Assembly: GCA_049841315.1 (NCBI GenBank)
Contig: JASGDB010000145.1
Span: 1 to 51,304 of the forward strand
Origin: JASGDB01 sp049841315
GTDB lineage: Bacteria; Bacteroidota; Bacteroidia; Flavobacteriales; Weeksellaceae
DNA length: 51,304 nucleotides
Direction of reading: 5' to 3'
In this document: positions 23,401 through 31,217 of the stretch, in pieces
Position numbering within the stretch: the first letter of the stretch is position 1
Layout: each line of letters starts with the position of its first letter
Notes under the pieces: model-generated
What the model saw: only the letters and a program-made list of their open reading frames with translations
Databases searched by the model: none
What the model was told of the DNA's origin: nothing
Made by a program: the position numbers and the translations under genes

Positions 23401-23973
23401 TCACTTCCAAAACTCCAGAAACTTCTCAATCGCCTTTTTCCGGTGGCTGATTTGGTTTTTTTCTTCGGGAAGCATTTCTGCAAACGTTTTCTCATAACCG
23501 TCTGGAACAAAAATCGGGTCATATCCGAAACCTTTGTGTCCTTTATTTTCCGTTAAAAGAGTTCCGTATACTCTGCCCTCAAAAAACTGCGCTCCCGATT
23601 CGTCATAATAGCATAAAACCGTGATGAAATAGGCTTTTCTGTTTTCTATATTTTTCATTTCGGAAAGCACTTTTTCGATGTTTTTTCCGAAATCGTGGTC
23701 TCCTGCATACCGAGCGGAAAAAATTCCCGGTCTTCCGTCAAGTGCTTCCACAGCCAGTCCGGAATCATCACCGATGCTGGCAATTCCGGTTTTTTCAAAA
23801 CAGTATTTCGCTTTGATTTCCGCATTTTCCTCAAAGGTTGTTCCGTCTTCCACAATCTCATCGTGAATATCATAATCGGTTAATGATTTTACCAGAAAAT
23901 CATCTCCGAGAATCTGTTGTATTTCTTCTTTTTTATGTTGATTATGTGTGGCAACAAGGATTTCTTTTTTCAT
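23401..23973 (-). CDS. rdgB: Non-canonical purine NTP pyrophosphatase (RdgB/HAM1)
   Basis: A 190-residue Ham1/RdgB enzyme that hydrolyses ITP, dITP and XTP to protect DNA and RNA. Motifs are VATHNQHKKEEI at the N-terminus, SIGDDSGLAVEALDGRPGIF, and GFGYDPIFVPDGYEKTFAEM with SHRKKAIEKF at the end. Length matches the family. It lies 10 bases after the CPBP protease gene on the same strand, so the two are probably co-transcribed. Confidence 0.95.
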   Translation of the reverse strand: MKKEILVATHNQHKKEEIQQILGDDFLVKSLTDYDIHDEIVEDGTTFEENAEIKAKYCFEKTGIASIGDDSGLAVEALDGRPGIFSARYAGDHDFGKNIEKVLSEMKNIENRKAYFITVLCYYDESGAQFFEGRVYGTLLTENKGHKGFGYDPIFVPDGYEKTFAEMLPEEKNQISHRKKAIEKFLEFWK

Positions 23974-23983
23974 TTAATTAAAT

Positions 23984-24814
23984 TTATTCCGAATGATGAA
24001 TTTCATATTTATTGGTAAAAAGATAATAAAACATTACGAAAAGCACAATTCCTGATGCCAGAACCCAATATTCTGAAACGCCAAAAAAGTCGGCAAAACT
24101 TTCTGTTTCTCCGTAACTGATTAATAATGTTGAAATGCCATTATTAAAAGCGTGAAGCAGAATTGGCATTAGTAAAGATTTCGTTTTGTGATAAACCAGT
24201 CCCAATACAAATCCTAATAAAACAGCTCCTGCAAATTGCCACGGATTTCCGTGAATTAAACCGAAAACAACGGCAGAAATCCAAATTGCAGTCATCGGTT
24301 TTATCCCTTTATTGATTAATCCTTTCTGAATAATTCCCCGAAATACGATTTCCTCAAATATAGGCGCCATTATCACTGCCATAATAACCATCATCAGAGA
24401 GTCACTGCTCATCTGGCTCATTATCAATGAGAACCATTCGTACATGGGGCCGAAGAATTTTCCGGTGGTTGGGATTTGTGAAGTGATAAATTCGGAAATG
24501 AACATCATTCCCAGCATCAGAGGAAAAATCAGTAAATAAGTCGACAGATTTTTTGTGGAAAAATTGAAATTCAGCTTTTTTCCGGTTTCCGGTCTGCACA
24601 ACAGATAGTCGAATGCCCAGATAGCACCGCACCACATTAAAGTATTGGACAGCAACAGAAACCATTGCGTATACTGTATGTTTTTTTTGAAGAAGAACAG
24701 TAATGCCACATCCAAAGAAGAAAGGATGAAAACAGGAAGCAAAGCTCCGCCAATCAAAGCAGCAGCACCTTTCCAGCCGAATGTGAATCGGGGTAAAATA
24801 TTTTTTTCTGACAT
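23984..24814 (-). CDS. CPBP-family intramembrane metalloprotease
   Basis: A 276-residue polytopic protein with about seven hydrophobic segments. The Abi/CPBP motifs are in order: EEIVFRG (Glu-Glu and Arg), FGLIHGNPWQ, and LLHAFNNG. These residues form the glutamate/histidine metal site of the Rce1-like protease family. The substrate is unknown. It is the first gene of a two-gene unit with rdgB. Confidence 0.92.
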   Translation of the reverse strand: MSEKNILPRFTFGWKGAAALIGGALLPVFILSSLDVALLFFFKKNIQYTQWFLLLSNTLMWCGAIWAFDYLLCRPETGKKLNFNFSTKNLSTYLLIFPLMLGMMFISEFITSQIPTTGKFFGPMYEWFSLIMSQMSSDSLMMVIMAVIMAPIFEEIVFRGIIQKGLINKGIKPMTAIWISAVVFGLIHGNPWQFAGAVLLGFVLGLVYHKTKSLLMPILLHAFNNGISTLLISYGETESFADFFGVSEYWVLASGIVLFVMFYYLFTNKYEIHHSE

Positions 24815-24830
24815 TTATAAAATTAGAAAA

Positions 24831-24838
24831 CAAATATA
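24831..24838 (-). promoter_or_regulatory. -7 box TATATTTG for the CPBP-rdgB unit
   Basis: A perfect match to TAnnTTTG on the minus strand, 16 bases upstream of the ATG at 24814. Confidence 0.55.
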
Positions 24839-24846
24839 GCAAATAA

Positions 24847-24900
24847 ACCACCCCCGTCAAAAATTCTGTTGAATTTTTGCTACCCCTCCGGAGGAGGGGA
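24847..24900. repeat. CCACCCCGTCAAAA repeat
   Basis: CCACCCCCGTCAAAAATTC ... GCTACCCCTCCGGAGGAGGG. The same element occurs in the opposite orientation at 37618-37676. Shorter pieces lie at 8194-8212 and inside the adhesin gene at 44457-44484. Confidence 0.8.
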
Positions 24901-24969
24901 ATTTCTACATGCCAAACAAATTTTATTTTCTCGCTAAAAATCACGATTTTTGCAGCCATAAAATTCGAT

Positions 24970-26565
24970 ATGTCTGATTTAATCAAGGAAATACAAAAAC
25001 GTAAAACATTCGGAATCATTTCCCACCCTGATGCCGGAAAAACAACTTTAACAGAAAAACTCCTGCTTTTCGGAGGAGCGATTCAGGAAGCTGGAGCGGT
25101 AAAATCCAATAAAATCAAGAAAGGCGCAACTTCAGACTTTATGGAAATCGAGCGCCAGAGAGGGATTTCCGTTGCGACTTCCGTTCTGGCATTCAATTAT
25201 AAAGGTTTTAAGATCAACATTCTCGATACGCCCGGACACAAGGATTTTGCGGAAGATACGTACAGAACTTTAACGGCGGTAGATTCCGTAATCGTGGTAA
25301 TCGACGTGGCAAAAGGAGTTGAGGAACAGACTGAAAAACTCGTTCAGGTGTGCAGAATGAGGAATATTCCGATGCTGGTGTTCATCAATAAATTGGACAG
25401 AGAGGGAAAAGATGCTTTCGACCTTTTGGATGAGGTGGAACAGAAACTCGGTCTTTCTGTCGTTCCGCTTTCACTGCCGATTGGTATGGGAAGCGACTTT
25501 CAGGGGATTTATAATATCTGGGAAAACAATATTCAGCTCTTTCTGGAAGAAAAAAAGCAGAAAGTGGGAGAGAGCATTACCATTAATGACATCAATGATT
25601 CCAATGTAGATGAAATTATCGGTGAAAAAGCGGCTTCCACGCTTCGTGATGAACTGGAACTGATTCAGTCCGTTTATCCTGAATTTGATCGGGAGGAATA
25701 CAAAAAAGGAAATCTCCAGCCTGTATTTTTCGGTTCGGCTTTGAATAATTTCGGAGTGCGTGAGCTTTTGGATGCATTCATTGAAATCGCTCCCGAGCCG
25801 CAGCCGAAAGAAAGCGATGTCCGCTTGGTGAAGCCGGAAGAAAATAAATTCACAGGATTTGTTTTTAAAATCCACGCCAATATGGACCCGAAACACCGCG
25901 ACAGACTGGCTTTCGTGAAAATCGTTTCCGGAACGTTTAAAAGAAATGAAAATTATCTTCTCGTCCGCGAAGGAAAAAACATGAAATTCTCTTCTCCGAA
26001 CGCATTTTTTGCCGATAAAAAAGAAGTGGTGGACGAAAGTTTTCCGGGAGATATCGTCGGGCTTCACGATACGGGAAATTTCAGAATAGGCGATACTTTA
26101 ACAGCCGGAGAAAAGCTGAGTTTCAAAGGAATTCCGAGTTTCTCGCCTGAGCATTTCCGTTATATCAACAATGCCGACCCGCTGAAAGCAAAACAGCTGG
26201 CAAAAGGAATCGACCAGTTAATGGACGAAGGTGTTGCACAGCTTTTCACTATGGAGATGAACGGACGAAAAATCATCGGAACGGTCGGTGCGCTTCAGTA
26301 TGAAGTCATCCAGTATCGTCTGGAGCATGAATACGGTGCAAAATGTACCTACGAACCGATTTCCATTCACAAAGCCTGCTGGGTGGAAGCGGATGAAAAG
26401 TCTGCGGAGTTTCAGGAATTTGCAAAGCTGAAACAGCGTTTTTTGGCAAGGGACAAATACAATCAGTTAGTGTTTTTGGCGGATTCCTCATTCACAATTC
26501 ACATCACGCAGGAAAAATTCCCGAATGTGAAATTGCATTTTATCAGTGAGTTTGCTGTGGGATAA
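24970..26565 (+). CDS. prfC: Peptide chain release factor 3
   Basis: A 531-residue GTPase that recycles RF1/RF2 from the ribosome. The ATG at 24970 is chosen because the family starts LIKEIQKRKTFGIISHPDAG; an upstream frame runs through a repeat. The G-motifs are SHPDAGKTT, DTPGHKDF and NKLDRE. The RF3 signature RQRGISVATSVLAF distinguishes it from EF-G, and the RF3-type C-terminal domains end KLHFISEFAVG. Confidence 0.95.
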   Translation: MSDLIKEIQKRKTFGIISHPDAGKTTLTEKLLLFGGAIQEAGAVKSNKIKKGATSDFMEIERQRGISVATSVLAFNYKGFKINILDTPGHKDFAEDTYRTLTAVDSVIVVIDVAKGVEEQTEKLVQVCRMRNIPMLVFINKLDREGKDAFDLLDEVEQKLGLSVVPLSLPIGMGSDFQGIYNIWENNIQLFLEEKKQKVGESITINDINDSNVDEIIGEKAASTLRDELELIQSVYPEFDREEYKKGNLQPVFFGSALNNFGVRELLDAFIEIAPEPQPKESDVRLVKPEENKFTGFVFKIHANMDPKHRDRLAFVKIVSGTFKRNENYLLVREGKNMKFSSPNAFFADKKEVVDESFPGDIVGLHDTGNFRIGDTLTAGEKLSFKGIPSFSPEHFRYINNADPLKAKQLAKGIDQLMDEGVAQLFTMEMNGRKIIGTVGALQYEVIQYRLEHEYGAKCTYEPISIHKACWVEADEKSAEFQEFAKLKQRFLARDKYNQLVFLADSSFTIHITQEKFPNVKLHFISEFAVG

Positions 26566-26574
26566 AAGGAATTT

Positions 26575-26750
26575 TTAACGCAAAGTCCGCAAAGGATTTT
26601 TTAAATGATTGAAAATATTTTTTGTCCGCAAAGGCGCTTCGCTTAGCAAAGATTAACTCTGCGTTCTTTGATGAGTGCAACGCCTTTGCGAGCCTTAAAA
26701 GCGGTTAGTAGTCAAAAAATCTTTGCGAACTTTGCGTTAATTAGCATTAG
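26575..26750. repeat. CTTTGCG-type intergenic repeat, long copy
   Basis: Contains ACGCAAAGTCCGCAAAGG, GGCGCTTCGCTTAGCAAAG and the block ACGCCTTTGCGAGCCTTAAAA ... CTTTGCGTTAATTAGCATT shared with 10199-10293. It fills most of the gap between prfC and rnz. Confidence 0.75.
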
Positions 26751-26837
26751 GTATTTATAAATGATTAAAAATCAATCCTTTCGGTTTTTAAACATTGAAA
26801 GGATTTCTTATTTTCAGTCCGTGGACTTTATTTTCAT

Positions 26838-26845
26838 TAAATTTG
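26838..26845 (+). promoter_or_regulatory. -7 box TAAATTTG for rnz
   Basis: A perfect TAnnTTTG match 19 bases before the TTG start codon of RNase Z. Confidence 0.5.
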
Positions 26846-26864
26846 CACTTTTACATCTGAAAAC

Positions 26865-27782
26865 TTGAGTACTTATCTTACAATTCTCGGCTTTAATTCG
26901 GCAATTCCGACGGTGAATTCTTCTCCGACAGCACAGCTTCTGGAAATGGATGAACGCTGTTTTCTGATTGACTGCGGAGAAGGAACTCAGGTACAGCTTC
27001 GGAAAGCAAAAGCGAGGTTTTCCAAAATCAATCATATTTTTATTTCGCATCTGCACGGCGACCATTGTTTCGGACTTCCGGGGTTGATTGCTTCTTTCCG
27101 GCTTTTGGGAAGGGAAATTCCACTTCATGTTTACGGCCCGAAAGGTATTGAAAAGATGATGGAAACGATTTTTTCCATTACTGAAACACAGCGTGGTTTT
27201 GATGTGGTGTATCATGAGCTGGATAAAAATGTATCCGAAAAAATTTATGAGGATAAAAGGGTAGAAGTGTACACCATTCCGCTTGACCACAGGATTTACT
27301 GCAACGGCTATCTTTTCAGGGAAAAACCAAAAGAGCGTCATCTCAATATGGAAGAAATTTCCAAATATCCTGAAATTCAGGTGTGCGATTACCAGAATCT
27401 GAAATCGGGAAAAGATTTTGTGCTGAGCGACGGCTATGTTCTGAAAAATGAAAGCCTTACGCTGCCTCCGAACCCGTCTGTTTCCTATGCATTTTGCAGT
27501 GATACGCGGTACAGAGAGGAGATTATTCCCGTGATTGAAAATGTGGATGTGCTCTATCATGAAGCTACATTTCTTCATGATTTGAAGGAAATGGCTGATT
27601 ATACCGGACATACGACAGCTCTTGAAGCGGCGAAAATTGCACGCCAGGCGAATGTTGGAAAACTGATTCTCGGGCATTTTTCCAACCGCTATACCGACCT
27701 TTCTGTTTTTACGGATGAAGCAAGGGAAATTTTTCCGAATACTTTTCTTCCGAAAGCACTCGAAGCGGTGAAAATCGGGTAA
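26865..27782 (+). CDS. rnz: Ribonuclease Z
   Basis: A 305-residue MBL-fold endonuclease that matures tRNA 3' ends. It starts at a TTG codon (TTG AGT ACT TAT); homologues begin with this MSTYLTILG segment and no ATG is available. Motifs are NSSPTAQLLEM and DCGEGTQVQLRKA, the metal centre SHLHGDHCFGLPGL, PLDHRI, CSDTRY, EATFLHD and the terminal GHFSNRYTD. Length fits the short RNase Z class. Confidence 0.95.
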   Translation: MSTYLTILGFNSAIPTVNSSPTAQLLEMDERCFLIDCGEGTQVQLRKAKARFSKINHIFISHLHGDHCFGLPGLIASFRLLGREIPLHVYGPKGIEKMMETIFSITETQRGFDVVYHELDKNVSEKIYEDKRVEVYTIPLDHRIYCNGYLFREKPKERHLNMEEISKYPEIQVCDYQNLKSGKDFVLSDGYVLKNESLTLPPNPSVSYAFCSDTRYREEIIPVIENVDVLYHEATFLHDLKEMADYTGHTTALEAAKIARQANVGKLILGHFSNRYTDLSVFTDEAREIFPNTFLPKALEAVKIG

Positions 27783-27807
27783 GAACAGGCTTTTGTAAAA
27801 ATAATAA

Positions 27808-27836
27808 AACCTCACATTTGATTGTGAGGTTTATTT
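27808..27836. terminator. Bidirectional terminator between rnz and acyl-CoA dehydrogenase
   Basis: Stem AAACCTCACA / TGTGAGGTTT with a six-base loop and flanking T- and A-rich runs, between convergent genes. Confidence 0.85.
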
Positions 27837-27856
27837 TTATCAATTAAGATTGAAAT

Positions 27857-28999
27857 TTATTTTGAAAGAATATCTCTCCCAATCACCAATCGCTGAATCT
27901 CCGAAGTTCCCTCTCCGATTGTACACAATTTGGAATCACGGTAATATTTTTCGGCAGGAAAATCTTTGGTATAGCCGTATCCACCGAAAATCTGCACAGC
28001 ATTATTGGAAATTCTTACACACGCTTCGGAAGCGTATAATTTTGCCATTGCGCCTTCGCGGGTCATTTTTTGTTTTGCATTTTTTAAATCGGCGGCTCTT
28101 CTGATGAGTAATTCGGAAGCATCGATTTCTGTTGCCATATCCGCAAGCATAAAGTTAACCGCCTGAAACTGTGCAATCGCTTTCCCGAACTGCTGTCTTT
28201 CCTGAGCGTATTTTAAAGCGGCTTTGTAAGCGCCTCTTGCGATTCCCAAACTTAATGCTGCGATAGAAATTCTTCCTCCGTCAAGGATTTTCATTGCTTG
28301 TTTAAATCCGTCGCCGACTTCTCCCAAACGGTGGGAATCGGGAACTCTTACGTTGTCAAAAATCAATTCCGCAGTTTCGGAAGCGCGCATTCCTAATTTA
28401 TTTTCTTTTTTTCCGGAAGTGAATCCTGCCATTCCTTTTTCGAGAACGAAAGCGGTGGAATTATTTTTCGTTCCTTTTTCTCCGGTTCTGGTCATTACAA
28501 CGGCAATATCTCCGGAAATGGCGTGGGTGATGAAGTTTTTAGCTCCGTTGATAATCCATTCGTTGCCGTCTTTTACGGCAGTCGTGCTCATTCCTCCGGA
28601 ATCGGAACCTGTATTGTGTTCGGTAAGTCCCCATGCTCCGATAACCTGACCGGAAGCTAATTTCGGGAGCCATTTATTCCGCTGTTCTTCATTCCCGAAT
28701 TCATAAATATGATTGGTACACAATGAATTGTGAGCGGCAACCGATAATCCGATGGAAGGGTCAACCTGAGAAATTTCATCGAGAATGGTTATGTATTCAT
28801 GGTAAGAAAGTCCTGAGCCACCGTATTTTTCGGGAATTACTATTCCCATGAATCCCATTTCTCCCAACCGGTGAAAAAGTTCTACGGGGAAAGTCTGGCT
28901 TTCGTCCCATTCCATAATATGCGGGCGGATATTTTTTTCTGCAAAATCCTTTGCGGTTTCTGCAATCATCTGAAGATTGTTGTCGGTTTCGGTATACAT
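27857..28999 (-). CDS. Acyl-CoA dehydrogenase
   Basis: A 380-residue flavoenzyme. The ATG at 28999 (MYTETDNNLQMIAETAKDFA) is chosen over a longer frame that would run through the promoter. Family signatures are GAWGLTEHNTGSDSGGM (FAD/substrate loop), ERQQFGKAIAQFQAVNF and QIFGGYGYTKDFPAEKYYRD. The catalytic glutamate is in TIGEGTSEIQ. It is the short/medium-chain or branched-chain type used in fatty-acid or amino-acid oxidation; chain specificity is not readable. It appears monocistronic. Confidence 0.94.
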   Translation of the reverse strand: MYTETDNNLQMIAETAKDFAEKNIRPHIMEWDESQTFPVELFHRLGEMGFMGIVIPEKYGGSGLSYHEYITILDEISQVDPSIGLSVAAHNSLCTNHIYEFGNEEQRNKWLPKLASGQVIGAWGLTEHNTGSDSGGMSTTAVKDGNEWIINGAKNFITHAISGDIAVVMTRTGEKGTKNNSTAFVLEKGMAGFTSGKKENKLGMRASETAELIFDNVRVPDSHRLGEVGDGFKQAMKILDGGRISIAALSLGIARGAYKAALKYAQERQQFGKAIAQFQAVNFMLADMATEIDASELLIRRAADLKNAKQKMTREGAMAKLYASEACVRISNNAVQIFGGYGYTKDFPAEKYYRDSKLCTIGEGTSEIQRLVIGRDILSK

Positions 29000-29021
29000 T
29001 GATTGGATTTGTTTGTTTTTC

Positions 29022-29050
29022 CAAATATACTGAATTTGTAGAAATGCCAA
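29022..29050 (-). promoter_or_regulatory. Promoter of the acyl-CoA dehydrogenase gene
   Basis: On the minus strand, TTG (29050-29048), 18 bases, then TATATTTG (29029-29022). A complete Bacteroidota consensus, 22 bases before the chosen ATG. Confidence 0.7.
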
Positions 29051-29135
29051 ATCATTAAATTCATGAAAATTAACAGAATTTTTTGGTGCTTGTATTTCAA
29101 AAAAAACTAATTTAGGCGATTATTTAAAAAAAATT

Positions 29136-31016
29136 ATGAAAAAAACATTTTTATCCTTTTTTTTTCTGCCTGTACTGGCATTTTCACAGATTCCGGCCGG
29201 TTATTACGATGAAGTGCAGGGACTTCAGGGATATGCATTGAAAAGTAAGCTCCACGAAATTGTATCCAAAGGAGCAAAATCCTTTAATTATGATGATTTG
29301 ACGGTGCTTTTTCAGCAGACTGATAAAGATATTTATTATGAAAACAATGGCTCTCTGCTGGATATATATTCCGAAATTCCTTCGGGTGCTGATGCGTATG
29401 AATATGATTTTACACAGATAATTGGCTCTGCAAGTGCAGAAGGGCAGGGCTGGAACAGGGAACACGGTGTTCCGCAGAGTACGTATTACGGCATCTATCC
29501 GATGTATTCGGATTTGAATTATCTGATTCCTACCGATGCCCGTATCAATCAGAGAAGAAGTAATTTTCCTTATGCGAGAAATAACGGAAGCACGCTGGTT
29601 TTCAGTAACGGAAGCAAACTCGGAAAAAGCACAACATCCGGCTATACCAATTCTGTTTATGAGCCGATTGACGAATTTAAAGGAGATGTGGCAAGGTTTC
29701 TTCTGTATTATGTAGTGAGATATGAGGGTTCGCTGAATATTTTCAATCACATGGTTCCGACTTCCGTTTTTGACGGTTCGGAGGAACGCGGATTTAAAAC
29801 ATGGTACATCAATATGCTTCTGGACTGGCATCAGCTTGACCCGGTTTCCCAAAAAGAAATCGACAGAAACAATACGGTGTATTCCATACAAAATACAAGA
29901 AACCCCTTTATCGACCATCCTGAATACATTTCCCTTATATGGTCTGATACAGGCGATGGAACTGCTCCTCAAAATCCGCAGAATTTATCAGCATCGGAAA
30001 CGGGAAAAAATTATGTTAAACTTCAGTGGCAGGCATCTTCGTCTTCGGATGTTTTGGGCTATAAAATTTATTTAAACGGTGCGGAAATCGGATATTCCAA
30101 AACCAATTCCTTTATTTCCGACCGTCTTTCTCCGTCCACTTCCTATCAATATACCGTAAAAGCGTATGATAAGGATTTTCTTCTTTCTCCCGACAGTAAT
30201 GTTCTTCAAACAACTACTCTGGAGAATGATGCTTATGCTTCAGATTTGATGATTACCAAGTTTATCGAAGGAAGCGGTAATAATACAGCGATTGAAATCA
30301 CCAATAAAACAGGGCATGAAGTGGTACTGAATAATTATTATCTTTCCGCACAGTTCAGGAATGAAACTTATAACAACTGGTATTTCGATGGAGCATATCA
30401 GCTTCAGGGAACAATACTTCCGGGGGAAAGTATTGTAGTCATCAATCCTAAATCCAATTTCCCGGATTATGATACTTCTTCTGCCGACTACGTTTCCGGG
30501 GCAAATGCTTTGAGCGTTTCCGGAACGCAGTATGTAGAGCTTTCCTATGGAAAAAAATACATTATAACTGCTTCCACCAACAATTATGATATGGGATATT
30601 CCACTGTGGATGCGGTAGGTTTTAAAGATACCTATAATACCAATGCCAATACTTCATTGTACAGAAATCAGGATGTCAACCAGCCGAATACGGCTTTCAC
30701 CATTTCGGAGTGGACTTCCTATCCGATGGATTATACAGTTGGTTTGGGTGAAGATGTTCTGGCAGTAGATGAAACTTTTACAGCTAAAGAAAAATATACT
30801 ATTTATCCGAATCCTGTAGTAGGAGAGACTTTATACATAAAAGGAAAATCACTTGAATCTGTTGCCAAAGCAGAAATTTATGACTATTCCGGCAGACTTA
30901 TGAAATCAGAAATTCAACCTTTCAGAAGCGGAAATTCTGTCGATGTATCTTCTCTGAAACCGGGAGTTTATTTACTGAAAATCGACAATCAGACATTGAG
31001 ATTTATAAAGAAATAA
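29136..31016 (+). CDS. Secreted endonuclease I with fibronectin type III and T9SS sorting domain
   Basis: A 626-residue exported protein. It has a signal peptide (residues 1-18, ending LAFSQ). An endonuclease I domain follows (about 20-270), with the His-Cys-type active-site motif WNREHGVPQS and later PTDARINQRRSN. Next are a fibronectin type III domain (about 283-365) and a lamin-tail-like beta domain (about 370-520). The type IX secretion CTD (about 555-626) starts at YTIYPNPVVGETLYI and ends LKPGVYLLKI. It is probably a cell-surface or released nuclease that scavenges DNA. Confidence 0.92.
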   Translation: MKKTFLSFFFLPVLAFSQIPAGYYDEVQGLQGYALKSKLHEIVSKGAKSFNYDDLTVLFQQTDKDIYYENNGSLLDIYSEIPSGADAYEYDFTQIIGSASAEGQGWNREHGVPQSTYYGIYPMYSDLNYLIPTDARINQRRSNFPYARNNGSTLVFSNGSKLGKSTTSGYTNSVYEPIDEFKGDVARFLLYYVVRYEGSLNIFNHMVPTSVFDGSEERGFKTWYINMLLDWHQLDPVSQKEIDRNNTVYSIQNTRNPFIDHPEYISLIWSDTGDGTAPQNPQNLSASETGKNYVKLQWQASSSSDVLGYKIYLNGAEIGYSKTNSFISDRLSPSTSYQYTVKAYDKDFLLSPDSNVLQTTTLENDAYASDLMITKFIEGSGNNTAIEITNKTGHEVVLNNYYLSAQFRNETYNNWYFDGAYQLQGTILPGESIVVINPKSNFPDYDTSSADYVSGANALSVSGTQYVELSYGKKYIITASTNNYDMGYSTVDAVGFKDTYNTNANTSLYRNQDVNQPNTAFTISEWTSYPMDYTVGLGEDVLAVDETFTAKEKYTIYPNPVVGETLYIKGKSLESVAKAEIYDYSGRLMKSEIQPFRSGNSVDVSSLKPGVYLLKIDNQTLRFIKK

Positions 31017-31089
31017 CTTTTCCTGAAAAGGCGAAATGAAATTTGATTTTTTAGAAAATATATAAATCAGCATTACAAAAAAAATCATC

Positions 31090-31126
31090 AATCCCTCACT
31101 GATAGTGAATCAGCGAGGGATTTTTC
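31090..31126 (+). terminator. Terminator after the endonuclease gene
   Basis: Stem ATCCCTCACTGA / TCAGCGAGGGAT with a short loop and a T-run. Confidence 0.88.
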
Positions 31127-31171
31127 ATTTTTACATTGTAAAATTCTGCTTTAAAAATAGAATAAAATCAC

Positions 31172-31179
31172 TATTTTTG
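31172..31179 (+). promoter_or_regulatory. -7 box TATTTTTG for icd
   Basis: A perfect TAnnTTTG match 38 bases before the chosen start of isocitrate dehydrogenase. Confidence 0.5.
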
Positions 31180-31217
31180 TGAATCTTTAAATTTTGAGAA
31201 TAAAAAACAAATCTATA

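Noticed and set aside
26814..27815. Long minus-strand open frame (333 codons) opposite RNase Z
   Set aside because: It is antisense to a clearly conserved enzyme. Its translation is rich in Phe, Arg, Cys and His with no domain, as expected for an antisense shadow.
29184..29972. Minus-strand open frame (262 codons) opposite the endonuclease I gene
   Set aside because: It is a shadow of a gene with clear domains, with low-quality composition and no promoter.
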